A stretch of DNA of 64,000 nucleotides from Klebsiella spallanzanii (GCF_902158555.1 NZ_CABGGS010000005.1:146165-210164), one strand, 5' to 3'. Counted from the stretch's first letter, positions 17,731-28,398 are shown. The notes: generated by a model from the letters alone, not told the origin. Translations and numbers: made by a program.

Positions 17731-19143
17731 ATGACTCGCTACCAACATCTGGCCAATTTGCTGGCTGAACGTATTGAACAAGGGCTGTATCGCCACGGCG
17801 AAAAGCTACCCTCAGTGCGCAGCCTGAGCCAGGAGCACGGCGTCAGCATCAGCACCGTCCAGCAGGCTTATCAGACGCTGGAACAGCGCCAGCTGATCAC
17901 CCCGCAGCCGCGATCCGGCTATTTCGTTGCCCCGCAAAAAGCCCAGCCGCCGGTACCGCCGATGTCGCGCCCGGTACAACGCCCGGTGGAAATAACCCAG
18001 TGGGATCAGGTGCTGAACATGCTCGACGCCCGCAATGACAAAACCATTATCCCGTTCGGCGGCGGCTCACCGGACGTATCTCAGCCGAGTTTAAAACCGC
18101 TATGGCGCGAGCTCAGCCGGGTGATCCAGCATAATATTATCGACGTGCTGAGCTACGATGAGCTGGCCGGACGCCGCGAGCTGCGCGAGCAGATCGCCCG
18201 CCTGATGCTCGATGGCGGTTCCGTCGTCACCGCCGACGAGCTGGTGATCACCAGCGGCTGCCACAGCGCGCTGTCGCTGGCCCTGCTCGCGGTGTGTCAG
18301 CCCGGTGATATCGTTGCCGTCGAATCCCCTTGCTATTACGGCACCATGCAGATGCTGCGCGGCCTGGGGATCAAAGCCATTGAGATCCCCACCGATCCGA
18401 ACAGCGGGATCAGCATTGAAGCTTTAGAACTAGCGCTCGAGCAGTGGCCAATCAAAGGGGTCATTCTGGTGCCGAACTGCAACAACCCGCTGGGGTTTAT
18501 CATGCCGGATGCCCGCAAACGCGCCGTGCTGTGCCTCGCCCAGCGCCACGATATCGTGATTTTTGAGGATGATATTTACGGCGAGCTGGCGACCGACTAC
18601 CCGCGCCCGCGCACCATTCATTCATGGGATATCGACGGCCGGGTCATACTCTGTAGCTCGTTTACCAAAACCATCGCGCCCGGCCTGCGCATCGGCTGGG
18701 TCGCCCCGGGCCGCTACTACGATCGCCTGTTGCAGATGAAATACGCCGCCAGCGGCACCAACGTCCCCTCAACTCAACTGGCGGCCTCCACCTTTATTCG
18801 CGAAGGCCACTATCACCGCCACGTGCGAAGAATGCGGCAGATCTACCAGCGCAATATGGAGATTTACACCTGCTGGCTGCGGGAATATTTTCCCTGTGGC
18901 ATCTGCGTCACCCGCCCAACCGGCGGCTTTATGCTGTGGGTCGAACTGCCCGAGCAGGTGGATATGGTCTGCGTCGCCAAACAGCTGTGCCGCATGAAGA
19001 TCCAGGTCGCGCCGGGATCGCTGTTTTCGGCTTCAGGGAAGTATCGTAACTGCTTAAGGATCAACTGCGCCCTGCCGCCGATCGAGAAGCATCGGGAGGT
19101 GATGGTGCAGCTGGGCATGGCGGTGAAAGTGGCGATGGAGTGA
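17731..19143 (+). CDS. yjiR: YjiR, MocR-type GntR/aminotransferase regulator
   Basis: A 470-residue MocR protein: N-terminal GntR winged helix (LAERIEQGLYRHGEKLPSVR, then SISTVQQAYQTLEQRQLI) joined to a fold-type I aminotransferase domain from about residue 100. The PLP lysine lies in CSSFTKTIAPGLRIGW near residue 310, and PNCNNPLGFIM and EDDIYGELA carry the cofactor-binding Asn and Asp. MocR proteins sense PLP or amino compounds. It is divergent from yjiS. The start at 17731 is preceded by AGGGATACAGC. Confidence 0.92.
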   Translation: MTRYQHLANLLAERIEQGLYRHGEKLPSVRSLSQEHGVSISTVQQAYQTLEQRQLITPQPRSGYFVAPQKAQPPVPPMSRPVQRPVEITQWDQVLNMLDARNDKTIIPFGGGSPDVSQPSLKPLWRELSRVIQHNIIDVLSYDELAGRRELREQIARLMLDGGSVVTADELVITSGCHSALSLALLAVCQPGDIVAVESPCYYGTMQMLRGLGIKAIEIPTDPNSGISIEALELALEQWPIKGVILVPNCNNPLGFIMPDARKRAVLCLAQRHDIVIFEDDIYGELATDYPRPRTIHSWDIDGRVILCSSFTKTIAPGLRIGWVAPGRYYDRLLQMKYAASGTNVPSTQLAASTFIREGHYHRHVRRMRQIYQRNMEIYTCWLREYFPCGICVTRPTGGFMLWVELPEQVDMVCVAKQLCRMKIQVAPGSLFSASGKYRNCLRINCALPPIEKHREVMVQLGMAVKVAME

Positions 19144-19172
19144 GTAATAATTTCAACTGACTGGAAAAATAT

Positions 19173-19961
19173 ATGCGAAGTAACCTAAAATCATTTTTGA
19201 TAAATGCATTAAAAATTATTCCGGGGTATGATTTTCTCTCGGAAATGTATATATTCATTAAACACCCCGAAATATATGACGGCAACAATGAATATGCTCC
19301 ACTTGTAAACTCTGGCGCTAATCTATTAAAATCCATATTAATTGTAGGATCATTGATAACTGCATTCACTTTTCTTTCAATTAAATCAGCTCCCATAACT
19401 AGCTTTAAATTAATATTCAATCAACTATATTGGTATATTCTTTTGTTAATCCAACCTATAAAGTTTGGAGTCTTTTTCTGGCTGTGTATGTCCACAGCAA
19501 CTCGATTTAAAAAAAATGTGTGCCATAGTGTTTATTTTTTTCAGGTACTTCAAACCTACGCGGTTATTAATGTAATAATATTCTTCTTGTTTTGTATAGC
19601 AATCAACAGAATTTTCCTTACTGGAGATTTTAACAGACCATCTGGCAACATTGATCTAATGATAGGTTTTATATTGGCATTACTTGTTCTTATACTTACA
19701 TTCAGATTATTAATAGCTCCATCATTTCATTACTTGTCGATGTATTACAAAAAACCATCCAGTGCAATTATCCTACTCTTATCAATTAGCATTTCTTATT
19801 ATTTAGCCAATCAAATGAAATTAGTAGACGGAAAGAGAATCGTGAACAAAAAAGAATTCTGCGAATTATCTTATGATTTAAAAATAAATCCCTCACACAT
19901 TAATAAAATCGATAAAAACCTATACCTGAATGAGTGTATAAATATCTTCTCCCGGAATTGA
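19173..19961 (+). CDS. AT-rich membrane protein of unknown function
   Basis: I do not recognise this 262-residue protein. It has about five hydrophobic segments ([89 protein letters not shown]) and a charged C-terminal tail with two Cys. Its base composition is far more AT-rich than yjiR or hsdR on either side and the codon choice is different, so it was probably acquired separately. It lies 30 bases after yjiR and 46 before hsdR, at the edge of the restriction island; a role in defence is only a guess. Confidence 0.7.
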   Translation: MRSNLKSFLINALKIIPGYDFLSEMYIFIKHPEIYDGNNEYAPLVNSGANLLKSILIVGSLITAFTFLSIKSAPITSFKLIFNQLYWYILLLIQPIKFGVFFWLCMSTATRFKKNVCHSVYFFQVLQTYAVINVIIFFLFCIAINRIFLTGDFNRPSGNIDLMIGFILALLVLILTFRLLIAPSFHYLSMYYKKPSSAIILLLSISISYYLANQMKLVDGKRIVNKKEFCELSYDLKINPSHINKIDKNLYLNECINIFSRN

Positions 19962-20007
19962 TAATTATGTAAAATCAGAAGGTTCCTGTTCACGTAAAGA
20001 GAGAACT

Positions 20008-22437
20008 ATGGCTGACCTGAACCTGAGTACCCTGACGGAAGCAGACATCATCACCAAACGCGTTATGCCCGCCATCCTTGATGCTGGCTGGAACGACACA
20101 ACGCAAATCAGACAAGAGGTCAAACTCCGGGACGGTAAGGTCATCGTGCGCGGCAAAGTCGCGGCGCGTAGAACGGTGAAATCCGCCGATATCGTGCTGT
20201 ATCACAAACCGGGGATTCCACTGGCGGTCATTGAAGCCAAAGCCAACAAACACGAAATCGGCAAAGGGATGCAACAAGGGATCGAGTACGCGCGCCTGTT
20301 GGATGTTCCTTTCGTCTTCGCCACTAACGGCGACGGTTTTATTTTCCGCGATGCCACGGCAACTGAAGGCGAGCTGCTCGAAAAACACATTACTCTGGAT
20401 GAGTTCCCATCCCCGGCCGAACTCTGGCATAAGCTCTGCGTCTGGAAAGGCTACACCGCCGCCCAACTCCCGGTGATTACTCAGGACTACTACGACGACG
20501 GCAGCGGCAAAGCGCCGCGTTATTACCAGCTACAGGCCATCAATAAAACCATTGAAGCCGTTTCCGCCGGGCAGAACCGCGTTCTGCTGGTGATGGCAAC
20601 CGGAACGGGGAAAACCTACACCGCCTTCCAGATCATCTGGCGCTTATGGAAAGCGAAAAGTAAAAAGCGGATCCTGTTTCTCGCCGATCGCAACATTCTG
20701 GTCGATCAGACCAAAAACAACGATTTCCTGCCGTTTGGCACGGCGATGACCAAGGTCACCGGGCGTACCATCGATCCGGCATTTGAAATCCATCTCGCGC
20801 TGTATCAGGCCATTACCGGCCCGGAAGAAGATCAAAAAGCCTTTAAACAGGTGGCGCCGGATTTCTTTGACCTGATTGTGATCGACGAATGCCATCGCGG
20901 CAGCGCCTCGGAAGACAGCGCGTGGCGCGAAATCCTCGACTATTTCAGCGCCGCCACGCAGATTGGCTTAACCGCCACACCAAAAGAGACTCATGAAGTC
21001 TCCAGCACCGATTACTTCGGCGATCCGGTATATATCTACTCGCTGAAAGAAGGCATCGAGGACGGCTTCCTTGCCCCTTATAAAGTGGTGCGCGTCGATA
21101 TCGATGTCGATCTCCAGGGCTGGCGTCCCACCAAAGGCCAGACGGATAAAAACGGCGAGCTGATCGACGACCGTATCTACAACCAGAAAGATTTTGACCG
21201 CACGATGGTGATTGATGAACGCACCGAACTGGTGGCGAAAACCATTACCGATTACCTCAAGCGCACCAACCCGATGGATAAAACCATCATTTTCTGTAAC
21301 GACATCGATCACGCGGAGCGCATGCGCCGCGCGCTGGTCAATCTCAACCCGGAACAGGTCAAAAAGAACGACAAGTACGTGATGAAAATCACCGGCGATG
21401 ACGACATTGGCAAAGCCCAGCTGGATAACTTTATTAACCCCAAAAAAGAGTATCCGGTTATCGCCACCACCTCCGAGCTGATGACCACCGGCGTGGATGC
21501 CAAAACCTGCAAACTGGTGGTGCTGGACCAAAACATTCAGTCGATGACCAAATTCAAGCAGATCATCGGCCGCGGCACCCGCATCGATGAACGCTACGGC
21601 AAGCTATGGTTCACCATCCTCGACTTCAAAAAGGCTACCGAACTGTTCGCCGACGAACGCTTCGACGGCATCCCGGAAAAGGTGATGGACACCACGCCGG
21701 AAGATATCGCCGACCCGGACTCTGATTTTGAAGAGCAGTTCGACGAGCACGAAGAAGAGACTGAAGATGACATCACCGGTGCCGATGAAGATCCCGCGCC
21801 GTATACCGTCACCGGTGCAGACGATGTCGGCCCGCTGCCGGAAGACGATGAAAACAAAGTGCGCAAGTTTCACGTCAACGGCGTCGCCGTCGGCGTAATT
21901 GCCCAGCGCGTGCAGTATTACGATGCTGATGGCAAGCTGGTCACCGAATCCTTCAAAGATTACACCCGCAAAACGCTGCTCAAAGAGTACGCCTCGCTGG
22001 ATGATTTCACCCGCAAATGGCAGGGCGCCGAGCGCAAAGAGGCCATCATCAAGGAGCTGGAGCAGCAGGGGATTATCTGGGAAGTGCTGGCGGAAGAGGT
22101 CGGTAAAGAGCTCGACCCGTTCGACATGCTGTGCCACGTGGTGTATGGTCAGCCGCCGTTAACCCGCAAAGAGCGGGCAGAGAACGTGCGTAAACGCAAC
22201 TACTTCACCAAATACTCCGACGCCGCGCAGGCGGTGCTGAATACGCTGCTGGATAAATACGCCGACGCGGGCGTGCAGGAAATAGAGAGTATTCAGGTGC
22301 TGAAGCTCAAGCCGTTCGACAGCATGGGTACGCTGCCGGAGATCATTAAAAGCGGATTCGGCGACCGTAACGGGTATAATCAGGCCATCAGCGAGCTGGA
22401 GAGCGAAATCTACCACTTACCGCCCCGCTCCGCGTAA
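20008..22437 (+). CDS. hsdR: Type I restriction enzyme, HsdR subunit
   Basis: An 809-residue restriction/translocation subunit, the length of the type IB (EcoAI) family rather than the ~1170 residues of EcoKI. The nuclease domain shows [21 protein letters not shown] (PD-ExK type, residues about 56-77). Helicase motifs follow: [11 protein letters not shown] (Walker A), [11 protein letters not shown] (DECH motif II), GLTATP, and [14 protein letters not shown]. An acidic stretch lies near residue 585. It moves DNA by ATP hydrolysis and cuts when complexes collide. A terminator hairpin separates it from hsdM. Confidence 0.93.
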   Translation: MADLNLSTLTEADIITKRVMPAILDAGWNDTTQIRQEVKLRDGKVIVRGKVAARRTVKSADIVLYHKPGIPLAVIEAKANKHEIGKGMQQGIEYARLLDVPFVFATNGDGFIFRDATATEGELLEKHITLDEFPSPAELWHKLCVWKGYTAAQLPVITQDYYDDGSGKAPRYYQLQAINKTIEAVSAGQNRVLLVMATGTGKTYTAFQIIWRLWKAKSKKRILFLADRNILVDQTKNNDFLPFGTAMTKVTGRTIDPAFEIHLALYQAITGPEEDQKAFKQVAPDFFDLIVIDECHRGSASEDSAWREILDYFSAATQIGLTATPKETHEVSSTDYFGDPVYIYSLKEGIEDGFLAPYKVVRVDIDVDLQGWRPTKGQTDKNGELIDDRIYNQKDFDRTMVIDERTELVAKTITDYLKRTNPMDKTIIFCNDIDHAERMRRALVNLNPEQVKKNDKYVMKITGDDDIGKAQLDNFINPKKEYPVIATTSELMTTGVDAKTCKLVVLDQNIQSMTKFKQIIGRGTRIDERYGKLWFTILDFKKATELFADERFDGIPEKVMDTTPEDIADPDSDFEEQFDEHEEETEDDITGADEDPAPYTVTGADDVGPLPEDDENKVRKFHVNGVAVGVIAQRVQYYDADGKLVTESFKDYTRKTLLKEYASLDDFTRKWQGAERKEAIIKELEQQGIIWEVLAEEVGKELDPFDMLCHVVYGQPPLTRKERAENVRKRNYFTKYSDAAQAVLNTLLDKYADAGVQEIESIQVLKLKPFDSMGTLPEIIKSGFGDRNGYNQAISELESEIYHLPPRSA

Positions 22438-22452
22438 CCACTCCCCTTTTGC

Positions 22453-22490
22453 GCCTTCTGCTGCCACCGCGTAGCAGAAGGCCTTATTGT
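22453..22490 (+). terminator. Intrinsic terminator between hsdR and hsdM
   Basis: GCCTTCTGCT and AGCAGAAGGC pair perfectly over ten bases around a ten-base loop and are followed by CTTATTGTTA. Its place just after hsdR suggests that hsdMS is read from its own promoter, probably inside the end of hsdR, as in other type I loci where modification and restriction genes have separate promoters. Confidence 0.75.
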
Positions 22491-22511
22491 TAATGAAACA
22501 TGGAACACATC

Positions 22512-23981
22512 ATGTCAATCAGCTCAGTTATCAAATCCTTACAGGACATTATGCGCAAAGACGCCGGCGTGGACGGCGATGCGCAGCGCCTCGGCCAGCT
22601 CTCCTGGCTGCTGTTTCTGAAAATCTTTGACGCCCAGGAAGAGGCGCTGGAACTGGAGCAGGATAACTATCAGTACCCGATCCCGCAGCGCTACCTGTGG
22701 CGCACCTGGGCGGCGAACGCCGAAGGCATTACCGGCGATTCCCTGCTGGAGTTCGTCAACGATGACCTGTTCCCGGCGCTGAAAAACCTCACCGCGCCTA
22801 TCGATAAAAACCCGCGTGGCTTTGTGGTCAGACAGGCGTTCAGCGATGCCTATAACTACATGAAAAACGGCACCCTGCTGCGTCAGGTGATCAACAAGCT
22901 CAACGAAATCGACTTCACCAGCGCCAGCGAACGCCACCTGTTCGGGGACATTTACGAACAGATCCTCAAAGATCTGCAATCGGCGGGCAATGCCGGTGAG
23001 TTTTATACCCCGCGCGCCGTCACCCGCTTTATGGTCGATCGCGTTGATCCGAAGCTCGGCGAGTCAATTATGGACCCGGCCTGCGGCACCGGCGGCTTCC
23101 TCGCCTGCGCGTTCGATCACGTAAAAAACAACTACGTGAAGAGCGTGGCCGATCACCAGACACTGCAACAGCAGATCCACGGCGTAGAGAAAAAACAGCT
23201 CCCGCACCTGCTGGCGACCACCAATATGCTGCTGCACGGCATCGAAGTGCCGGTGCAAATTCGTCACGACAACACCCTCAACAAGCCGCTGTCGTCGTGG
23301 GATGAACAGCTGAATGTGATCGTCACCAACCCGCCGTTCGGCGGCACCGAAGAAGACGGTATCGAGAAGAACTTCCCGGCAGAGATGCAGACTCGCGAAA
23401 CGGCGGATCTGTTCCTGCAACTGATCGTTGAAGTGCTGGCGAAAAACGGCCGCGCGGCGGTGGTACTGCCGGACGGTACGCTGTTTGGCGAAGGCGTGAA
23501 AACCAAAATTAAAAAGCTCCTCACCGAGGAGTGCAACCTGCACACCATCGTGCGTCTGCCGAACGGCGTGTTTAACCCGTACACCGGGATCAAAACCAAC
23601 CTGCTGTTCTTTACCAAAGGCCAGCCGACCAAAGACATCTGGTTCTACGAGCACCCGTACCCGGCGGGCGTGAAGAACTACAGCAAAACCAAACCAATGA
23701 AGTTTGAAGAATTCCAGGCCGAGATCGACTGGTGGGGCAACGAGGCCGACGGCTTCGCCAGCCGCGTCGAGAACGAGCAGGCGTGGAAGGTCAGCATCGA
23801 CGAGGTGATTGCCCGCAACTTTAACCTCGATATCAAGAACCCGCACCAGGCGGAAACCGTCAGCCACGATCCGGATGAACTGTTGGCGCAATATGCCAAA
23901 CAGCAGGAAGCGATCCAGACCCTGCGCCACCAGCTGCGCGATATCCTCGGCGCGGCGCTCTCCGGTAAGGAGGCCAACTGA
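22512..23981 (+). CDS. hsdM: Type I restriction enzyme, HsdM methyltransferase
   Basis: A methyltransferase subunit of 489 residues from the ATG at 22512 (four residues more from 22500), which agrees with EcoAI-type HsdM. The N-terminal helical domain (SVIKSLQDIMRKDAGVDG) is followed by FYTPRAVTRFMVD, the AdoMet motif DPACGTGGFLACAF and the catalytic NPPFGG motif for N6-adenine methylation. The C-terminus is a coiled coil that contacts HsdS (AQYAKQQEAIQTLRHQLRD). Its TGA overlaps the hsdS ATG by one base, so M and S are coupled. Confidence 0.93.
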   Translation: MSISSVIKSLQDIMRKDAGVDGDAQRLGQLSWLLFLKIFDAQEEALELEQDNYQYPIPQRYLWRTWAANAEGITGDSLLEFVNDDLFPALKNLTAPIDKNPRGFVVRQAFSDAYNYMKNGTLLRQVINKLNEIDFTSASERHLFGDIYEQILKDLQSAGNAGEFYTPRAVTRFMVDRVDPKLGESIMDPACGTGGFLACAFDHVKNNYVKSVADHQTLQQQIHGVEKKQLPHLLATTNMLLHGIEVPVQIRHDNTLNKPLSSWDEQLNVIVTNPPFGGTEEDGIEKNFPAEMQTRETADLFLQLIVEVLAKNGRAAVVLPDGTLFGEGVKTKIKKLLTEECNLHTIVRLPNGVFNPYTGIKTNLLFFTKGQPTKDIWFYEHPYPAGVKNYSKTKPMKFEEFQAEIDWWGNEADGFASRVENEQAWKVSIDEVIARNFNLDIKNPHQAETVSHDPDELLAQYAKQQEAIQTLRHQLRDILGAALSGKEAN

Positions 23982-25681
23982 TGGCGGTGGAAAAACTGAT
24001 TGTCGACCATATCGACACCTGGACCACGGCGCTGCAAACCCGCTCCACGGCGGGGCGCGGCAGTTCGGGTAAGATTGACTTGTACGGCATTAAGAAGCTG
24101 CGCGAGCTGATTCTGGAGCTGGCGGTGCGCGGCAAGCTGGTGCCGCAGGATCCGAACGATGAACCGGCGTCGGAGCTGCTAAAACGTATTGCGGCGGAAA
24201 AGGCCGAGCTGGTGAAGCAGGGGAAAATTAAAAAGCCCAAGCCGCTGCCGGAGATTAGCGAGGAGGAGAAACCGTTTGAGCTACCGATGGGGTGGGAGTG
24301 GGCGCGATTACCACAAATATATATCCCTCAGTCAGAATCATCACATAAAGTTAAGTCATCTGATATTATAGATGAAGGCTGTCACCCTGTTATTGAACAA
24401 AATGCTGAGTTTATATCTGGTTACTCTAACAGCTCAGAGCTCTTAATTAAGATCAACAATCCCGTTATAATATTTGGCGATCATACTAGAAATTTAAAGT
24501 ATATTGATTTTGATTTTATCGTGGGCGCTGATGGTGTGAAAATACTTTCACCCCTTATTATTAATGAAAGATATTTTTACTGGCAGCTTAAATCTTTTAA
24601 AATTGAATCAAGGGGGTATTCTAGGCATTATAAAATGTTAAATGAGAAATTATTTTCTCTACCACCTTTATTTGAACAAATCCGAATAGTAACTAAGCTC
24701 GAAGAGCTGATGTCCCTCTGCGACCAACTGGAGCAGCACTCCCTGACCAGTCTGGACACCCATCAACAGCTGGTTGAAACCCTGCTAACCACGCTAACCG
24801 ACAGCCAGAACGCCGAAGAACTGGCCGAAAACTGGGCGCGTATCAGCGAGCATTTCGACACGCTGTTTACCACCGAAGCCAGTATTGACGCCTTAAAACA
24901 GACCATTCTGCAACTGGCGGTGATGGGCAAACTGGTGCCGCAGGATCCGAACGACGAACCGGCTTCTGAACTGCTCAAACGTATTGCGCAGGAAAAAGCA
25001 CAATTGGTAAAAGACGGGAAAATTAAAAAACAAAAACCGTTGCCGCCAATTAGTGATGAGGAAAAACCGTTTGCACTGCCGGATGGATGGGAATGGTGCC
25101 GTATTGGCAATTACAGTATATCAACAGAATATGGTTTATCTCATAAAACATTTATTTCTGATATTGGCGTACCTGTATTCAAGATGGGAGATATCCAGAA
25201 TGGTAAAGTTATAATAGGTAATCAACAAGTTGTCGACAACTCAATAGAAGAATTACCATTCTTATATCTTGAATACGATGATATCTTATACAATAGGACT
25301 AACAGTGCTGATCTAGTGGGTAAAACAGGAATTTTCAAAGGTGAGAACAATATATTCTCATTTGCTTCGTATTTAATAAGAATAAGAACAATTAAGGTTG
25401 ATGCTATTCCTGACTTCCTAAATCTAAATATGCAAGCACCTCTTTTTAGAAAATATCAAATTATGCCATATGTAAAACAACAATGTGGGCAAGCGAATGT
25501 TAATGGAACTATTATGAAAAATATGCTGGTAGCAATAGCACCTCAAAAAGAACAACAACGCATAATTGACAAATTATCTGAATTTATTGATTTATTAGAA
25601 ATGATCAAAATTCGGATTAAAAACGCCCAGCAAACCCAACTCCACCTGGCCGACGCCCTCACCGACGCGGCCATAAATTAA
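23981..25681 (+). CDS. hsdS: Type I restriction enzyme, HsdS specificity subunit
   Basis: A 566-residue subunit with two target-recognition domains (about residues 105-235 and 370-535). Each is preceded by a nearly identical conserved block containing [20 protein letters not shown] and an EEKPF-LP-GWEW end (about residues 48-108 and 308-370). The conserved blocks are GC-rich like hsdM, while both recognition domains are AT-rich (about 24300-24660 and 25100-25620), the usual sign of exchange of specificity domains. The recognition sequence cannot be predicted by eye. Confidence 0.93.
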   Translation: MAVEKLIVDHIDTWTTALQTRSTAGRGSSGKIDLYGIKKLRELILELAVRGKLVPQDPNDEPASELLKRIAAEKAELVKQGKIKKPKPLPEISEEEKPFELPMGWEWARLPQIYIPQSESSHKVKSSDIIDEGCHPVIEQNAEFISGYSNSSELLIKINNPVIIFGDHTRNLKYIDFDFIVGADGVKILSPLIINERYFYWQLKSFKIESRGYSRHYKMLNEKLFSLPPLFEQIRIVTKLEELMSLCDQLEQHSLTSLDTHQQLVETLLTTLTDSQNAEELAENWARISEHFDTLFTTEASIDALKQTILQLAVMGKLVPQDPNDEPASELLKRIAQEKAQLVKDGKIKKQKPLPPISDEEKPFALPDGWEWCRIGNYSISTEYGLSHKTFISDIGVPVFKMGDIQNGKVIIGNQQVVDNSIEELPFLYLEYDDILYNRTNSADLVGKTGIFKGENNIFSFASYLIRIRTIKVDAIPDFLNLNMQAPLFRKYQIMPYVKQQCGQANVNGTIMKNMLVAIAPQKEQQRIIDKLSEFIDLLEMIKIRIKNAQQTQLHLADALTDAAIN

Positions 25682-25697
25682 CCCGCCCCCAGAAACC

Positions 25698-25725
25698 AAT
25701 AAAGCGGCTAAATAGCCGCTTTATT
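25698..25725. terminator. Bidirectional terminator after hsdS
   Basis: AATAAAGCGGCTA and TAGCCGCTTTATT pair over 13 bases with a minimal loop, flanked by A and T runs on both sides. It ends the hsdMS transcript and would work on either strand. Confidence 0.85.
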
Positions 25726-25825
25726 CCCATCACCAGTAATAATCTTTCCCTTCATCCACGTCGTTATTTTCATTCATTTTCAGCTGGACTTTCCTTCTAT
25801 TCCCTGATGATATGTACAGGTATTT

Positions 25826-25902
25826 TTCGCAAGGTGCCCGTGCTGGAACACGAGCGCCTCGCTAATCACAATCACTATTTCAGGAGAATAGCCATCATGA
25901 CT
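25826..25902 (-). ncRNA. symR: SymR antisense RNA (probable)
   Basis: The minus strand from the symE start codon outward reads AGTCATGATGGCTATTCTCC, then AATAGTGATTGTGATTAGCG, which matches E. coli SymR as I remember it nearly base for base. It ends in a strong hairpin (GGCGCTCGTG/CACGGGCACC, nine of ten pairs), in the same place as the SymR end stem. SymR covers the symE ribosome site (CAGGAGA at 25881-25887) and start and blocks its translation. The 77-base length is taken from E. coli; exact ends here are not shown. Confidence 0.75.
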
Positions 25903-26244
25903 ACCCCGCATTCTATTGCAGAATTCACCGTTCCAGAAGTCTTCCCGGAAAATAACCGTAAAGGTACCGTCAGTTACGCGAGCCGCTTTGAAGATCATCA
26001 GCATATCCCGGCGATTATCATGAAAGGCCAGTGGCTGGAAGCTGCCGGTTTTGCCACCGGCACCAAAATTGATATCAAAGTGATGGAAGGCTGTATCGTG
26101 CTAACGGCAAAGCAGCCGGAGCCGGAAGAGCCCGCATTGCTACAGTCGCTGCGCCGGGTGTCTAAATTGTCCGCGCGTAAGCAGCGTCAGGTGCAGGAGT
26201 TTATCGCCGTCATTGCCGATAAGCCCCGCAAGCGGAAACCATAA
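25897..26244 (+). CDS. symE: SymE, SOS-type toxin with AbrB-like fold
   Basis: A 115-residue protein closely like E. coli Sym[50 protein letters not shown] and [17 protein letters not shown]. The fold is AbrB/MazE-like although the E. coli protein acts as a toxin that condenses nucleic acids and slows growth. The start at 25897 has AGGAG eight bases upstream; a longer frame from 25807 would swallow that site. It lies between hsdS and a GmrSD-like enzyme, the same island setting as in E. coli. Confidence 0.92.
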   Translation: MTTPHSIAEFTVPEVFPENNRKGTVSYASRFEDHQHIPAIIMKGQWLEAAGFATGTKIDIKVMEGCIVLTAKQPEPEEPALLQSLRRVSKLSARKQRQVQEFIAVIADKPRKRKP

Positions 26245-26254
26245 AACCAGCTAT

Positions 26255-26278
26255 CCGGCAGCCTCCGCGCTGCCGGGT
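26255..26278. terminator. Hairpin between convergent symE and DUF262 gene
   Basis: CCGGCAG and CTGCCGG pair perfectly over seven bases (26256-26262 with 26271-26277), with an eight-base loop. On the minus strand it is followed after a few bases by GGTTTTATGG. It lies in the 45-base gap between two convergent genes and probably ends both. Confidence 0.55.
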
Positions 26279-26289
26279 TGACATCGAGG

Positions 26290-28398
26290 CTAAACCGCCG
26301 CGCTATCCATCTGTTTTTCAAACGCCTGGCGAATCAGCCCCATCACATACGGCAGCTGAGCAATATCGCTGAAACCGACCTCTACATCACCATTGCCCCA
26401 GCGACCAAGATCCGTTACATCTTTTGCCATCCCTTTCGGGTCAACCAGCTCATGGAATGGCATATTCAGCGACAGGCGCAGTCGGCTTTTCTGCGGTACC
26501 ACGTCGACAAAATTGGTCTCTGCCTTGAAAGCAATATACAGCTTCAGCACGTCCTGGGTGATGCTTGCATCCAGCTTTAAAATTTCCGGCGCCAGCTGGT
26601 CAAACAGTATCCGGCTGTGCGAACCAACTTCCAGTTGATGGAAGTCCGTCAGGCTGTAGTTCATGGTTTTTTCTGGCTGCTGGCGATACTGGCTCAGCAC
26701 CTCTTCACTCAGTGCAGGCGCGCACCAGACCTGAACGGCACGCTTCGCCAGACGCTCGGCCCGCGCGTCCATCGCTGCTTCATCCCATTTCTCGGACTGC
26801 CCTAATCCGGCGTTTAAATGCAACGGACTTTGTTTAAAGCCACCCTCAATATCGCGTTTTTCCACAAAGGCTTTATCGCTGTAACGCGAGTTATAGCCGG
26901 TTAACGTCAGGTTCCCCAGCGTATGTAGCCGCTCTTTATGTATTTGCTCCCAGTCGCTGCCCAATTCTTCACGCCATTTTGCCGACAGATTTTCATTCTG
27001 CGGCATAATGTGTTCAATCGTATATTCATCCACCGCTACGCGCTCTTTACGCTGATAATTTTCCAGGCGACGTAGCCAGTAACTGCGGCTGCGGAAGTTA
27101 TACAGATCGCGCTCTTTTAATTTAAGGCTGAATTCATCATCATCCGGAAAACGTCGGTAGCTCGGCAGTTCCAGTAAATGCGCCTGAATACTTTCCAGAT
27201 AGTTTTCTTTATTCAGTACCCGATAAAACGTGGCGAAGGTTTTATTTAGCGAGTTAGTGGGAATGGCGCACACCGCGCGGCGGAAAACATACGACTCAAT
27301 CAGTCTTATTGCATCCAGGAAATCATCGCGCGATAAATCACCCTCACGGTAATCGTGATACAACACCAGCAGGAACGGATAGGCAACATCAACTTTTAAT
27401 TCCCGCAAATCCTGAAACGCAATCGCGAGTAGTTTATCGCTTTCTTTGCCCAGCGCCATCGCACAAAAATATTCCGCATAGCGTTGAATATCCGCCACCA
27501 GCGCATCGACACCCGCTTCGGCGATAGCCTGGCTACGCGCATGCAGTTTAAAGGCGTCATAAACTTCATCGGTACGGGGAATATCCCCTGTTTTGACCGT
27601 CAGATAATGGCGCATAAAGCTATCGAAATATTCACTGTAGCCTTTCTGCCCGAAGGCAATTTCCATCGGCCGCCAGTGGTCATCATACAGCCGCGTCTGA
27701 TGCTCCGGCTCCAGCCCCATCAGAATAAAGTTACGCACTAAATCGGCCTGGCTGAGCGCTTTCCCTGTGGAGTTCATGCTTTCAAAGATCAGTTGCGGAT
27801 TGTCCTGCCCGCGATTGAGCGCCACGTCGACAATCAATAGCTTTGATAACCCGCGACACAGCGAAATCAGGTCATCGCCTAATTTACTGATTTGCTCATC
27901 GAAGAATTCAAAATTAGCCGCGATACGCTGCGAACCGTTTTCAGGCAGCGGTTTTTGCTTAATCAGCGCCAGCAGGCTGTCTTTATCGGTCTCCGTCAGC
28001 AGCAACTTATAGCCTCTCTCCCCGGATTCATAAGGGTTGAGCAAATAGTAATTGCGTAATTTCATGGCGGAGAAGCCGTCAATCAGCTCTTCATCACCAA
28101 GGTGACGGGATAGCGATTCAAGCAGCAGCATTGCAGTAGTCAGACGCTGCTGACCATCAATAACCAGCAGCGGAGAAATCCCCGAAACCTGATACAGCCC
28201 CTGCTCAATATAAACAACGGAGCCAATAAAATGGGCCGAAATATCATCACGCTGCCCGGCACGAAGAATATCGTCCCAAAGCTGGCGGCATTGCTGCTCA
28301 GACCATGAATAGGTGCGTTGATAGTTCGGGATAACAAATTGCTGTGAGCGTTTGAGAAAATCAAATAATCGGGCTTCTGTGGCTTTCATTTTTAGCAT
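26290..28398 (-). CDS. DUF262/DUF1524 protein, GmrSD-type (type IV) restriction enzyme
   Basis: A 702-residue protein with an N-terminal DUF262 domain (ATEARLFDFLKRSQQFVIPNYQ, YSWSEQQCRQLWDDI and the IDGQQRLTT motif near residue 95) and a C-terminal DUF1524 His-Asn-His-like nuclease domain (TIEHIMPQNENLSAKWREEL and HTLGNLTLTGYNS). This is the layout of fused GmrSD enzymes, NTP-dependent nucleases that attack modified phage DNA. It lies beside hsdRMS and symE, consistent with a restriction island. The start at 28398 has GGAAGAG just before it; MKATEA at 28389 is the alternative. Confidence 0.88.
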   Translation of the reverse strand: MLKMKATEARLFDFLKRSQQFVIPNYQRTYSWSEQQCRQLWDDILRAGQRDDISAHFIGSVVYIEQGLYQVSGISPLLVIDGQQRLTTAMLLLESLSRHLGDEELIDGFSAMKLRNYYLLNPYESGERGYKLLLTETDKDSLLALIKQKPLPENGSQRIAANFEFFDEQISKLGDDLISLCRGLSKLLIVDVALNRGQDNPQLIFESMNSTGKALSQADLVRNFILMGLEPEHQTRLYDDHWRPMEIAFGQKGYSEYFDSFMRHYLTVKTGDIPRTDEVYDAFKLHARSQAIAEAGVDALVADIQRYAEYFCAMALGKESDKLLAIAFQDLRELKVDVAYPFLLVLYHDYREGDLSRDDFLDAIRLIESYVFRRAVCAIPTNSLNKTFATFYRVLNKENYLESIQAHLLELPSYRRFPDDDEFSLKLKERDLYNFRSRSYWLRRLENYQRKERVAVDEYTIEHIMPQNENLSAKWREELGSDWEQIHKERLHTLGNLTLTGYNSRYSDKAFVEKRDIEGGFKQSPLHLNAGLGQSEKWDEAAMDARAERLAKRAVQVWCAPALSEEVLSQYRQQPEKTMNYSLTDFHQLEVGSHSRILFDQLAPEILKLDASITQDVLKLYIAFKAETNFVDVVPQKSRLRLSLNMPFHELVDPKGMAKDVTDLGRWGNGDVEVGFSDIAQLPYVMGLIRQAFEKQMDSAAV

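Noticed and set aside
23064..23930. A 288-codon open frame antisense to hsdM
   Set aside because: It is fully covered by the clear methyltransferase gene and shows Arg/Val-rich sequence without any domain.
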